A DNA stretch of 64,000 bases, taken from the NCBI RefSeq assembly GCF_030209175.1, contig NZ_JARVSM010000004.1:729521-793520 (forward strand), read 5' to 3'. The translations under genes were made by a program, and so were the position numbers. Under the pieces are notes generated by a model. It was given only the letters and a program-made list of their open reading frames with translations. It did no database searches and was not told where the DNA came from. This document shows positions 43,936-52,690 of the stretch, one piece after another (the stretch's first letter is position 1; each line of letters begins with the position of its first letter). The DNA is from Pseudomonas sp. efr-133-TYG-5 (GTDB taxonomy: Bacteria > Pseudomonadota > Gammaproteobacteria > Pseudomonadales > Pseudomonadaceae).

Positions 43936-45417
43936 ATGATTCGCGAAGAATTCCTGCGCCTGGCCGCTGACGGCTACAACCGCATTCCGTTGGCCTGCGA
44001 AACCCTGGCCGACTTCGACACGCCGCTGTCGATCTACCTGAAACTGGCCGACCAACCCAACTCCTACCTGCTCGAGTCGGTGCAGGGCGGCGAGAAATGG
44101 GGGCGTTACTCGATCATCGGCCTGCCGTGCCGCACCGTGCTGCGGGTTCACGACCATCACGTCAGCGTGACCGTCGACGGCGTCGAGACCGAAAGCCATG
44201 ACGTCGAAGACCCGCTGGCCTTCGTCGAAACCTTCAAGGCCCGCTACAACGTGCCGACCATCGCCGGTCTGCCGCGTTTCAACGGTGGCCTGGTCGGTTA
44301 CTTCGGTTACGACTGCGTGCGCTACGTCGAGAAACGCCTGGGCCAATGCCCGAACCCGGATCCGCTGGGCGTGCCGGACATCCTGCTGATGGTGTCCGAC
44401 GCGGTGGTGGTGTTCGACAACCTCGCCGGCAAGATGCATGCGATTGTCCTCGCCGACCCGGCGCAGGCCGATGCCTACGAGCAGGGCCAGGCGCAGTTGC
44501 AGGCGCTGCTGGAGAAACTGCGCCAGCCGATCACCCCGCGCCGAGGCCTGGACTTCAGCAAGCAGCAAGCCGCTGAGCCGCTGTTCCGCTCCAGTTTCAC
44601 CCAGGCCGACTATGAAAAAGCCGTCGATACCATCAAGGAGTACATCCTTGCCGGTGACTGCATGCAGGTCGTGCCTTCGCAGCGCATGTCGATCGACTTC
44701 AAGGCCGCACCGATCGACCTGTACCGCGCCCTGCGTTGCTTCAACCCGACGCCGTACATGTATTTCTTCAACTTCGGCGACTTCCACGTCGTCGGCAGTT
44801 CGCCGGAAGTGCTGGTGCGGGTCGAAGACAACCTGATCACCGTGCGCCCGATTGCCGGTACGCGTCCGCGCGGCGCCACCGAAGAGGCGGATCTGGCGCT
44901 GGAAGAAGACCTGCTGTCGGATGACAAGGAGATCGCCGAGCACTTGATGCTGATCGATCTGGGGCGCAACGACACGGGCCGCGTCTCGGAAATCGGCTCG
45001 GTGAAGCTCACCGAGAAAATGGTCATCGAACGCTATTCCAACGTGATGCACATCGTCTCCAACGTGACCGGGCAGTTGAAGGCCGGGTTGACGGCGATGG
45101 ACGCGCTACGGGCGATCCTGCCGGCGGGTACTTTGTCTGGCGCGCCGAAGATCCGTGCGATGGAAATCATCGACGAGCTGGAGCCGGTCAAGCGTGGCGT
45201 GTACGGCGGCGCGGTCGGTTACTTCGCCTGGAACGGCAACATGGACACCGCGATTGCGATTCGTACCGCGGTGATCAAGAACGGCGAACTGCACGTGCAG
45301 GCCGGTGGTGGCATCGTCGCCGACTCGGTGCCGGCGCTGGAATGGGAAGAAACCATCAACAAGCGCCGGGCAATGTTCCGCGCCGTGGCCCTGGCCGAGC
45401 AAACCCCGGACGCCTGA
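43936..45417 (+). CDS. trpE: Anthranilate synthase component I
   Basis: 493 residues. The feedback site element LLESVQGGEKWGRYSIIG (with conserved serine) is in the N-terminal half. The chorismate-binding half shows PSPYMYF-like TPYMYFFNFGDFHVVGSSPE, RPIAGTRPRGATEEADLAL, LIDLGRNDTGRV and GTLSGAPKIRAMEII. With TrpG it turns chorismate and glutamine into anthranilate, first step of tryptophan synthesis. It is unlinked from trpGDC by the esterase gene, and preceded by a leader peptide and attenuator. Confidence 0.97.
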   Translation: MIREEFLRLAADGYNRIPLACETLADFDTPLSIYLKLADQPNSYLLESVQGGEKWGRYSIIGLPCRTVLRVHDHHVSVTVDGVETESHDVEDPLAFVETFKARYNVPTIAGLPRFNGGLVGYFGYDCVRYVEKRLGQCPNPDPLGVPDILLMVSDAVVVFDNLAGKMHAIVLADPAQADAYEQGQAQLQALLEKLRQPITPRRGLDFSKQQAAEPLFRSSFTQADYEKAVDTIKEYILAGDCMQVVPSQRMSIDFKAAPIDLYRALRCFNPTPYMYFFNFGDFHVVGSSPEVLVRVEDNLITVRPIAGTRPRGATEEADLALEEDLLSDDKEIAEHLMLIDLGRNDTGRVSEIGSVKLTEKMVIERYSNVMHIVSNVTGQLKAGLTAMDALRAILPAGTLSGAPKIRAMEIIDELEPVKRGVYGGAVGYFAWNGNMDTAIAIRTAVIKNGELHVQAGGGIVADSVPALEWEETINKRRAMFRAVALAEQTPDA

Positions 45418-45432
45418 TTCACATTGTCCCCT

Positions 45433-45519
45433 GTGGGAGCGAGCTTGCTCGCGAAGTGGGCGTACCAGTCGCTGTAGAGGTTGGCTGATACACCGCTTCG
45501 CAAGCAGGCTCGCTCCCAC
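45433..45519. repeat. REPIN after trpE
   Basis: GTGGGAGCGAGCTTGCTCGC at 45433 on, and TTCGCAAGCAGGCTCGCTCC at 45497 on, inverted and about 41 bases apart. Same family as the REPINs near agtA and agtC, slightly diverged. Confidence 0.82.
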
Positions 45520-45540
45520 ATGGGCTGTATGTTCAGGCAT

Positions 45541-45576
45541 AAAAAAACGCGGCGCCCGTGAGGGCGCCGCGTTTTT
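45541..45576. terminator. Bidirectional terminator between trpE and the esterase gene
   Basis: AAAAAAACGCGGCGCCC, loop GTGA, GGGCGCCGCGTTTTTT: a long GC stem with A and T runs on its two sides, placed between two convergent stop codons. Confidence 0.92.
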
Positions 45577-45589
45577 TCATGGCTGCAGA

Positions 45590-47500
45590 TCAGAAGTCGA
45601 GACTGACCCCGAGGTTGACCCCTTGCTGGGTAAAGTCGTCATCCTTGCGCACGTTGTAGCTGGCGCGCAGGGCCAGGTCCTGAGTCAGCTTGTGGCTCAC
45701 GCCCAGGTTCAGACGGTTGAGGTTGGTCTGCGGCTCGTAGCCTTCGAGGGTGAAGCGGTTGTTCGGCAGGCTGTTGAGGTTGATGGTCAGGTCTTGCCTG
45801 TCGTCGTTGTACTCACGCTCGTGGGCGAACTCGCCGAACACTTCGGTCTGCGCGGTGATCTGGTACTTGCCCTGGATACCCACGCCCAGGCGCCGCGAGT
45901 TGCGCGACTGGTCGTCGAAGGTCAGCGCGGTGGAGTCGGCGCCGTTTTCCGAGTAGCCGTCGACTTCGGTCTTGCCGAAATCGGCGCTGACGAAGGGCGA
46001 CAGGTGCCACGGGCTGCTCGCTTGCGGCGCGATGTCGTAGCCGACGCGACCGCTGATGGCCAGCACGTAGCCGTCGGTGTCGCCTTTTTCCCCGCGCTCA
46101 TTCACGCCCAGCTGGAATTTGCGCTTGAGGCTGTCGTAGTCGAGTTTACCGGCGGTCAGCGCCAGGTCACCCCACCAGCGATTCTGCTGGTACTGGGCGA
46201 ATGCCGTGCCCATGTATGCGTTGAGCTTGTACTCGGAGTCGGCGTCGCCGGCTTCGAGTTTCTGCTGGTAGAGGCCTGCCGCCAGGCCGATGCGCCAGGC
46301 TTCATCGAGGCGATAGCTGCCGCCGATGTTGAGGTTATAGCCGTTACCGTCGGCGCTCGCCGCGCTGCGCTGGTCATCGAAATCCTGGTGCTGGCCGCCG
46401 CCGGCGACAATGGCGCGCCACTGGCCGATGCCTTGCCAGTTCTGCCAGTCGGCCAGCCACTGGCTGCGCAGTTCGTCCTGATGCGCGCGCAACGTGCCCT
46501 GGGCCATTTCCGGTAGCAGGGTCAGCTCCCAGGGCGCCGCCAGCAGCGAGTAGGCGTAGTCGGCGATCAGGCGCTGGCCGGCTTCGGTCGGGTGCACGGA
46601 GTCGTTGTAGATCAGCTTGGTCGGATCCGGGGTGGCGCTGTTGATGCCGTAGCGCGCGTTTTCCGTGCAACCGTTACCGCTGAAGCAGGTGGCGATCAGA
46701 TTCTGATCGGTGGCCAGGCCGAACTGCGCCGGGTTGGCGAACGCCTCGTTGAGCAGCACCGGAATGTTCAGCGGGATGACGTTGGCATTGACGCCTTGCA
46801 GCTGGCTGACCAGTTCGCTGTTGAACTGCGCACTGAGCTGCGAGGTGAAGGCCTGCAATGGCGAGCCGTTGATGGCCGGGGTCAGACCGATGTCCGGCAG
46901 CAGCCAGACCATGATGTAGCGCGCGCCCGTGCCTTGCAGGGTCTGCACGCTGTCGACCAGGCGGTCGGCGGCGGCGTTGGCCTGCGCGAGGCTGGTGACG
47001 CGCCCCTGCAGGAAGTCGTTGCCGCCCCCGGTCAAGTAGTACAGGGCGTTTGGATCGGCACGCAAACCGTTCGATGGCAGATAACCGGCGCGGGTGCGTT
47101 CGCCGGTGGCGGACGTGCCGGTGATCGAGTCGAGAATCTGGTCGGTGCGGTAGCCGCCCACGGCCCAGTTATTGCCGTCTGGCAGGCCTTCGCTGGCGCG
47201 AACCGCCGAGGCGGCGGAAGCGGTCTGGTCCGCTGTGAAACCGAGGCGTCCGCCGAGCAACTGGGTCGCGTTCAGTGAGTAGAACTCGCCGCTGCCATCC
47301 TGGTAGTTCGGACCGGTGCGGTTGGTGAAGCGCTTGCCCGAGCCGGCCGGTCCGCCGCTGTCGGTGAAGGTCCCGGCGTCGCTGAGGCTGTCGCCGAAGA
47401 CGACGAAATTCGAATAGGGATTGGGTGCTGCGTAGGCCTGGGCGCACGCCATCGCGAGCAGGCATCCGGCGAGCGGTACAAACAACGTCTGTTTGATCAT
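45590..47500 (-). CDS. estP: Autotransporter esterase EstA/EstP (GDSL lipase)
   Basis: 636 residues from ATG 47500 (MIKQTLFVPLAGCLLAM, signal peptide to about 25); a TTG two codons before is unlikely. The passenger is a GDSL hydrolase: nucleophile S38 in FGDSLSDAG, block III GGGNDF, and the catalytic D-x-x-H in DSVHPTEAG. The C-terminal beta-barrel (about 360-636) ends GVNLGVSLDF, with a terminal Phe typical of BAM substrates. EstA in P. aeruginosa is an outer-membrane esterase linked to rhamnolipid production and motility. It lies between trpE and trpG, opposite in direction. Confidence 0.93.
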   Translation of the reverse strand: MIKQTLFVPLAGCLLAMACAQAYAAPNPYSNFVVFGDSLSDAGTFTDSGGPAGSGKRFTNRTGPNYQDGSGEFYSLNATQLLGGRLGFTADQTASAASAVRASEGLPDGNNWAVGGYRTDQILDSITGTSATGERTRAGYLPSNGLRADPNALYYLTGGGNDFLQGRVTSLAQANAAADRLVDSVQTLQGTGARYIMVWLLPDIGLTPAINGSPLQAFTSQLSAQFNSELVSQLQGVNANVIPLNIPVLLNEAFANPAQFGLATDQNLIATCFSGNGCTENARYGINSATPDPTKLIYNDSVHPTEAGQRLIADYAYSLLAAPWELTLLPEMAQGTLRAHQDELRSQWLADWQNWQGIGQWRAIVAGGGQHQDFDDQRSAASADGNGYNLNIGGSYRLDEAWRIGLAAGLYQQKLEAGDADSEYKLNAYMGTAFAQYQQNRWWGDLALTAGKLDYDSLKRKFQLGVNERGEKGDTDGYVLAISGRVGYDIAPQASSPWHLSPFVSADFGKTEVDGYSENGADSTALTFDDQSRNSRRLGVGIQGKYQITAQTEVFGEFAHEREYNDDRQDLTINLNSLPNNRFTLEGYEPQTNLNRLNLGVSHKLTQDLALRASYNVRKDDDFTQQGVNLGVSLDF

Positions 47501-47637
47501 GAGCAAGTCCGTTTATTTATTGTTGTAGGTGAACGAAACGACAGTACCAAAAACTTCCGGCCTTTTGCCATCGGTCGCTTTCCCCGTGCATCTTTTGTTC
47601 GTCTGCTGAGTTTTACCCCCGGGCAAGCCCGGCCATA

Positions 47638-47666
47638 TTGCACGCCCCGCCCAGCTAAGTTACTGT
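47638..47666 (+). promoter_or_regulatory. Candidate trpG leader promoter
   Basis: TTGCAC, 17 bases, TACTGT. Moderate match to a sigma-70 promoter. The start point would fall only a few bases before the leader ATG at 47677, so either the leader message has a very short 5' end or the promoter is elsewhere. Confidence 0.35.
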
Positions 47667-47676
47667 GCCGGAACGT

Positions 47677-47763
47677 ATGAACGAGACCTTCCCCGTGTTG
47701 ATCGTCAGCAAACTTCTGGATCAAGTCATCAAGGCACACGCCCGTTGGCGTTGGCGCGCCTGA
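47677..47763 (+). CDS. trpL: trpG leader peptide
   Basis: A 28-residue ORF (MNETFPVLIVSKLLDQ...) ending VIKAHARWRWRA, with the two Trp codons in R-W-R-W-R-A. The DNA from about 47708 to the stop aligns with the last 70 bases of gph before trpE, with one compensating indel pair; the two leaders are clearly duplicates. Ribosome stalling at the TGG codons when Trp-tRNA is scarce would control trpGDC. RBS is weak (GGAACG); an internal GTG start is possible. Confidence 0.7.
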   Translation: MNETFPVLIVSKLLDQVIKAHARWRWRA

Positions 47764-47926
47764 ATTTTCTCTGCCGGCCCGGCCGGATCTGTATCGCTTT
47801 GCCTTCCTTGCCTGTCTGAAATGCCGCTTTGCCGTCGCCACCCGTGCGCTCGACATCGTGCAGCGCCCTGCGGGCAAGTCATCTGAAGGCTGTCTCCCAG
47901 TCAGAATTCAAGAGGTTCGAAACGCC
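47764..47926 (+). promoter_or_regulatory. trpGDC attenuator region
   Basis: CCGGC-CCG-GCCGG follows the leader stop by about 12 bases, matching the position of the stem in front of trpE. Then about 130 bases run to the trpG ATG with no further clear ORF. Only short T-runs (CTTTGCC) follow the stem, so termination strength cannot be judged by eye. Confidence 0.45.
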
Positions 47927-48520
47927 ATGTTGCTGATGATCGACAACTACGACTCCTTTACCTACAACGTCGTGCAATACCTCGGCGAACTGGGTGCCGA
48001 CGTCAAGGTCGTGCGCAACGACGAGCTGACCATCGGCGAAATCGAAGCGCTCAACCCGGAGCGCATTGTGGTTTCCCCAGGCCCGTGCACACCGACCGAA
48101 GCCGGTATTTCCATCGACGCCATCAAGCACTTCGCCGGCAAGCTGCCGATCCTCGGCGTCTGCCTCGGCCATCAGTCCATCGGCCAGGCATTCGGTGGTG
48201 ACGTGATCCGCGCCCGGCAGGTGATGCACGGTAAGACTAGCCCGGTATTCCACGAGGACAAGGGCGTGTTCGCCGGCCTCAACCATCCGCTCACCGTTAC
48301 CCGCTATCATTCGCTGATCGTCAAGCACGAGACCCTGCCCGACTGCCTGGAGCTGACCGCCTGGACCCAGCACGACGACGGCTCGGTCGACGAGATCATG
48401 GGCCTGCGGCACAAGACCCTGAACATCGAGGGCGTGCAGTTTCACCCTGAGTCGATCCTCACCGAGCAGGGCCATGAACTGTTTGCCAACTTCCTCAAAC
48501 AAACCGGCGGCACGCGCTAA
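47927..48520 (+). CDS. trpG: Anthranilate synthase component II (glutamine amidotransferase)
   Basis: 197 residues from ATG 47927 (MLLMIDNYDSFTYNVVQYLG); the upstream in-frame codons lack likeness. Class I amidotransferase with nucleophile Cys in GVCLGHQSIGQAFGG and the His-Glu pair in VQFHPESI. Supplies ammonia to TrpE. Also likely to serve PabB in folate synthesis, as in other Pseudomonas; that is family knowledge, not visible here. First gene of trpGDC, 9 bases before trpD. Confidence 0.96.
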   Translation: MLLMIDNYDSFTYNVVQYLGELGADVKVVRNDELTIGEIEALNPERIVVSPGPCTPTEAGISIDAIKHFAGKLPILGVCLGHQSIGQAFGGDVIRARQVMHGKTSPVFHEDKGVFAGLNHPLTVTRYHSLIVKHETLPDCLELTAWTQHDDGSVDEIMGLRHKTLNIEGVQFHPESILTEQGHELFANFLKQTGGTR

Positions 48521-48529
48521 GGACTTTGC

Positions 48530-49579
48530 ATGAACATCAAGACAGCCCTGAGCCGTATCGTCGATCACCTCGACCTCAGCACCGATGAAATGCGCGATGT
48601 GATGCGCGAAATCATGACCGGCCAATGCACCGACGCGCAGATCGGCGCGTTCATGATGGCCATGCGCATGAAGAGCGAGAGCATCGACGAAATCGTCGGC
48701 GCCGTATCGGTGATGCGCGAGCTGGCGGACAAAGTCGAACTGCGGACCCTCGATCGCGTGGTCGATGTGGTCGGCACCGGCGGTGATGGCGCGAACATCT
48801 TCAACGTCTCGACTGCGTCTTCGTTTGTCGTCGCCGCGGCCGGTTGCACCGTGGCCAAGCACGGCAACCGCGCGGTTTCGGGCAAGAGCGGCAGCGCCGA
48901 CCTGCTCGAGGCGGCCGGTATCTACCTGAACCTGACGCCGGTCCAGGTCGCCCGTTGCATCGACAACGTCGGCATCGGCTTCATGTTTGCCCAGACCCAC
49001 CACAAAGCCATGAAATACGCCGCTGGGCCGCGTCGCGATCTCGGCCTGCGGACCCTGTTCAACATGCTTGGCCCGCTTACGAATCCGGCCGGTGTGAAAC
49101 ATCAGGTAGTGGGTGTGTTCACTCCCGCGCTGTGCCGGCCATTGGCCGAAGTCTTGCAGCGCCTGGGTAGCAAGCACGTTCTGGTGGTGCACTCGAAGGA
49201 CGGCCTGGACGAATTCAGCCTCGCCGCGCCGACCTTTGTCGCCGAACTCAAAGACGACCAAATCACTGAATACTGGGTCGAGCCGGAAGATCTCGGCATG
49301 AAGAGCCAGAGCCTGCACGGTCTGTCGGTCGAAGGTCCGGAAGCATCGCTGGCGCTGATCCGCGACGCGCTGGGCAAGCGCAAGACCGAGAACGGCCAGA
49401 AAGCCGCCGAAATGATCGTGCTCAATGCCGGTGCGGCGTTGTACGCCGCTGACCTGGCGAGCAGTCTCAAAGAAGGCGTGGCGCTTGCGCACGACGCCCT
49501 GCATACCGGCCTTGCTCGGGAAAAACTCGAGGAGTTGGGTGCCTTTACCGCGGTATTCAAAGTGGAGAATGAGGGATGA
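48530..49579 (+). CDS. trpD: Anthranilate phosphoribosyltransferase
   Basis: 349 residues. VVGTGGDGANIFNVSTAS (PRPP loop), KHGNRAVSGKSGSADLLEA and FMFAQTHHKAMKY are the family motifs. It joins anthranilate to PRPP, second step of tryptophan synthesis. Overlaps trpC by 4 bases. Confidence 0.97.
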   Translation: MNIKTALSRIVDHLDLSTDEMRDVMREIMTGQCTDAQIGAFMMAMRMKSESIDEIVGAVSVMRELADKVELRTLDRVVDVVGTGGDGANIFNVSTASSFVVAAAGCTVAKHGNRAVSGKSGSADLLEAAGIYLNLTPVQVARCIDNVGIGFMFAQTHHKAMKYAAGPRRDLGLRTLFNMLGPLTNPAGVKHQVVGVFTPALCRPLAEVLQRLGSKHVLVVHSKDGLDEFSLAAPTFVAELKDDQITEYWVEPEDLGMKSQSLHGLSVEGPEASLALIRDALGKRKTENGQKAAEMIVLNAGAALYAADLASSLKEGVALAHDALHTGLAREKLEELGAFTAVFKVENEG

Positions 49580-50412
49580 GTGTACCGACGGTTCTGGAAA
49601 ACATTCTGGCGCGCAAGGTTCAGGAAGTCGCCGAGCGCAGTGCCCGGGTCAGCCTGAGCGAGCTGGAAAGTCTGGCCAAGGCGGCCGATGCACCCCGTGG
49701 CTTTGCCCAGGCATTGCTGGCGCAGGCGAAAAAGAAGCAACCGGCGGTGATCGCCGAAATCAAGAAGGCTTCGCCAAGCAAAGGCGTGATCCGCGAGGAC
49801 TTCGTGCCTGCCGACATCGCCAAGAGCTACGAGAAGGGCGGGGCGACCTGTCTGTCGGTACTGACCGACATCGATTACTTCCAGGGCGCCGACATCTACC
49901 TGCAACAGGCGCGTGCCGCGTGCCAGCTGCCGGTGATCCGCAAGGACTTCATGATCGATCCGTACCAGATCGTCGAAGCCCGCGCGCTGGGTGCCGACTG
50001 CGTGCTGTTGATCGTCTCGGCGCTGGACGACGTGAGAATGGCCGAACTGGCTTCGGTGGCCAAGGATGTCGGCCTCGACGTGCTAGTGGAAGTCCATGAC
50101 GGCGACGAACTGGAGCGCGCGTTGAAGACCCTCGACACGCCGCTGGTCGGGGTCAACAATCGCAACCTGCACACCTTCGACGTCAGTCTGGAAACCACCC
50201 TTGACCTGCTGCCACGCATTCCTCGCGATCGCCTGGTGATCACCGAGAGCGGCATCCTCAACCGCGCCGATGTCGAGTTGATGGAGATCAGCGACGTCTA
50301 CGCGTTCCTGGTCGGCGAAGCCTTCATGCGCGCCGAGAGCCCGGGCATTGAGCTGCAGCGTCTGTTCTTCCCGGAGCGTGGCGTGCCGGTCAGTGGTTCG
50401 ACCCTCGACTGA
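49576..50412 (+). CDS. trpC: Indole-3-glycerol phosphate synthase
   Basis: 278 residues, monofunctional TrpC barrel. AEIKKASPSKGVIREDF (catalytic Lys), VLTDIDYFQGA, RKDFMIDPYQI, VGVNNRNLHTF and ITESGI are conserved. It closes the indole ring. Start overlaps trpD (ATGA). No PRAI domain is fused, as usual in Pseudomonas. Confidence 0.97.
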   Translation: MSVPTVLENILARKVQEVAERSARVSLSELESLAKAADAPRGFAQALLAQAKKKQPAVIAEIKKASPSKGVIREDFVPADIAKSYEKGGATCLSVLTDIDYFQGADIYLQQARAACQLPVIRKDFMIDPYQIVEARALGADCVLLIVSALDDVRMAELASVAKDVGLDVLVEVHDGDELERALKTLDTPLVGVNNRNLHTFDVSLETTLDLLPRIPRDRLVITESGILNRADVELMEISDVYAFLVGEAFMRAESPGIELQRLFFPERGVPVSGSTLD

Positions 50413-50441
50413 TCGAGTCTTTGCGGGCGCCCGCGTCCCCT

Positions 50442-50464
50442 GTGGGAGCGGGCCCGCCCGCGAA
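50442..50464. repeat. Single REP after trpC
   Basis: GTGGGAGCGGGCCCGCCCGC then GAA: a GC-shifted single copy of the REP family seen as pairs elsewhere in the window. Confidence 0.7.
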
Positions 50465-50510
50465 GAGGCCAGTCAGTTCCCTACAGATTCCAGGTCTGCC
50501 GGAGTTCGTC

Positions 50511-51212
50511 ATGTCGCTGCCAGTCTCCCTCACCATCGAAGCCGGCCTGCAAGCCGAACAGGATCTGCTCGCGTCGGTTTGCGCGGGCGACGCCGAATTC
50601 GGCCTGCTGTTCTGGCAGCCCAGCGACCGTGCCCTGGTCATGCCGCGCCGTCTCAATCGCCTGCCCGACTTCGAGCATGCCTGCGAAGTCTCCGCCGCCG
50701 CCGGTTGGCCAGTCTTGCTGCGCGAAACCGGTGGTGAACCGGTCCCGCAATCCGCCTCAACGATCAACATCGCATTGGTCTACGCCCCACCCCGCAGCGA
50801 GGGTGATCTGAATCGCATTGAAACCGGCTATCGGCGCCTGTGCGATCCGATCTGTGAGTTGCTCGATGAATTGGGTGGCACGTCGTCGTTGGGCGAAATC
50901 GACGGTGCGTTCTGCGACGGTCGCTTCAACGTCAATCTCGACGGCCGCAAGCTGGTCGGTACCGCTCAGCGCTGGCGCCAGAGCCAGGGCGGTCAGCGTC
51001 CGGTGGGGCTGGTGCACGGGGCGATGCTGATGGATAACGAGCGCGAGTCGATGGTTGCAGCGGTCAATCGCTTCAACGAGGCTTGCGGTCTGGAGCAGCG
51101 AGTGCGGGCCGAAAGCCACATCGCCCTGCATGAGAAGTTCGTCGCGCCAACGGCATTGGCGCGTCTTGATGAGTTGTTTCGTCTGATGCTGGCGCAGGTC
51201 TACAGCGCCTGA
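50511..51212 (+). CDS. Lipoate-protein ligase-like (BPL/LplA/LipB family) protein
   Basis: 233 residues from ATG 50511; 30 upstream codons are open but run through the REP. The fold is suggested by GRKLVGTAQRWRQ, which matches the K-x-x-G-x-A-Q motif holding the catalytic lysine of LplA. The N-terminal RRxGGGxxxH motif of ligases is replaced by RETGGEPVPQ, with Gln for His. It may be a lipoyl/octanoyl transferase of altered specificity or use another small acid. It stands alone between trpGDC and vfr; no lipoyl-domain protein is nearby to suggest a target. Confidence 0.72.
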   Translation: MSLPVSLTIEAGLQAEQDLLASVCAGDAEFGLLFWQPSDRALVMPRRLNRLPDFEHACEVSAAAGWPVLLRETGGEPVPQSASTINIALVYAPPRSEGDLNRIETGYRRLCDPICELLDELGGTSSLGEIDGAFCDGRFNVNLDGRKLVGTAQRWRQSQGGQRPVGLVHGAMLMDNERESMVAAVNRFNEACGLEQRVRAESHIALHEKFVAPTALARLDELFRLMLAQVYSA

Positions 51213-51222
51213 GTCTACGGGC

Positions 51223-51867
51223 TCAGCGCGTACCGAAGACCACCATGGTCTTGCCTTTCACATCGACCAGGTTGCGTTCCTCGAGATCCTTGAGCACGCG
51301 ACCGACCATCTCCCGCGAACAACCGACAATCCGGCCGATTTCCTGACGGGTCACCTTGATCTGCATGCCGTCCGGGTGCGTCATGGCGTCCGGCTGCTTG
51401 CACAGATCCAGCAGGCAACGGGCGACACGGCCGGTGACGTCGAAGAACGCCAGATCGCCGACCTTGCGCGTGGTGTTGCGCAGCCGTTGTGCGATTTGTC
51501 CGCTAAGGACGTAAAGAATGTCTGGATCCTGCTGTGACAATTCGCGGAACTTGGCGTAGCTGATCTCGGCGACCTCGCACTCGACCTTGGCCCGTACCCA
51601 GGCGCTGCGCTCCTGCTCCTGGCCGGCCTGCTCGAACAAACCCAGTTCGCCGAAGAAATCGCCGGCGTTGAGGTAGGCGATGATCATTTCGCGGCCGTCG
51701 TCATCCTCGATCAGGATCGTCACCGAACCCTTGATGATGAAATACAGCGTGTCCGAGCGATCCCCTGCGCAAATGATGTTGCTCTTGGCCGCATGGCGAC
51801 GACGCTGGCAATGCATCAGCAGTTTGTCGAGGTTCTTGATTTTGGGTGTAGGGGTAATACCAACCAT
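51223..51867 (-). CDS. vfr: cAMP-activated global regulator Vfr
   Basis: 214 residues from ATG 51867 (MVGITPTPKIKNLDKLL), the same length as P. aeruginosa Vfr; the frame extends 8 codons upstream. Cyclic-nucleotide domain about 15-130 with SGDFFGELGLFE-type NAGDFFGELGLFEQAG and ERSAWVRAKVECEVAEIS. Winged HTH about 165-205 with TRQEIGRIVGCSREMVGRVL. The near identity of the last 100 residues to Vfr as I remember it makes this firm. In P. aeruginosa it controls virulence; in fluorescent species its regulon is less known. Divergent from the OsmC gene. Confidence 0.95.
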   Translation of the reverse strand: MVGITPTPKIKNLDKLLMHCQRRRHAAKSNIICAGDRSDTLYFIIKGSVTILIEDDDGREMIIAYLNAGDFFGELGLFEQAGQEQERSAWVRAKVECEVAEISYAKFRELSQQDPDILYVLSGQIAQRLRNTTRKVGDLAFFDVTGRVARCLLDLCKQPDAMTHPDGMQIKVTRQEIGRIVGCSREMVGRVLKDLEERNLVDVKGKTMVVFGTR

Positions 51868-52102
51868 GGTTGTATCCCGAAAAGACTGCACGGTAATGGG
51901 TGATTTTTTTATGAGGCGCTGAGGCGATCGCTACAGGAACTGGCAGGCGCCAGTGAATTGGCGCCAGCTTACCAGACACTTCCTTGAAGATTCGAGAAAT
52001 TACCTACGCTGCAAAGGCATGCGTCCTAGGAACGTCGCTCGCTGTCATAGCAGGGCCCTGTGCTAAGCTGGCGACCCTTTTTTCTACAGTGGAGTCTTGG
52101 CG

Positions 52103-52525
52103 ATGAAGGCACGCATCCAATGGGCTGGCGAAGCCATGTTCCTCGGCGAATCCGGCAGCGGTCATGTCGTGGTCATGGACGGTCCGCCGGACGCGGGTGG
52201 TCGCAACCTGGGGGTTCGCCCGATGGAAATGCTCCTGCTCGGCGTTGGCGGTTGCAGCAATTTCGACGTGGTCAGCATTCTGAAGAAGTCCCGCCAGGCC
52301 GTGGAGAGCTGCGAAGCCTTCCTCGAAGCCGAGCGCGCGAGCGAAGATCCGAAGGTGTTCACCAAGATCCACATGCATTTCGTGGTCAAGGGGCGCGGCC
52401 TGAAAGAAGCCCAGGTCAAGCGCGCCATCGAACTCTCCGCGGAAAAGTATTGCTCGGCCTCGATCATGCTCGGCGCGGCCGGTGTCGCGATCACCCACGA
52501 CTACGAAATCGTCGAACTCGGTTGA
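52103..52525 (+). CDS. OsmC/YhfA family protein
   Basis: 140 residues from ATG 52103 (GGAG 9 bases upstream; a TTG two codons before is possible). MEMLLLGVGGCSNFDVVSIL holds the first redox cysteine and EKYCSASIMLG the second, the C-x(n)-C pair of OsmC-fold peroxiredoxin-like proteins. YhfA-type members have unclear substrates. In P. aeruginosa and P. putida the gene likewise lies between vfr and speD. Confidence 0.88.
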   Translation: MKARIQWAGEAMFLGESGSGHVVVMDGPPDAGGRNLGVRPMEMLLLGVGGCSNFDVVSILKKSRQAVESCEAFLEAERASEDPKVFTKIHMHFVVKGRGLKEAQVKRAIELSAEKYCSASIMLGAAGVAITHDYEIVELG

Positions 52526-52690
52526 AGCGACATTCAACTATCATAAAAGCAGTGCAGACTCTGGCGATCCCCCGCTGACGTCTGCATAATGCGCCACTTT
52601 TTTCAGGGCAGTGATCGGTCAGCCGACGGGTCATCCGCCTGAACAGATAACCAAAATCGCCATCGCGAAGAGGTGTTAACCGTCCTACGC

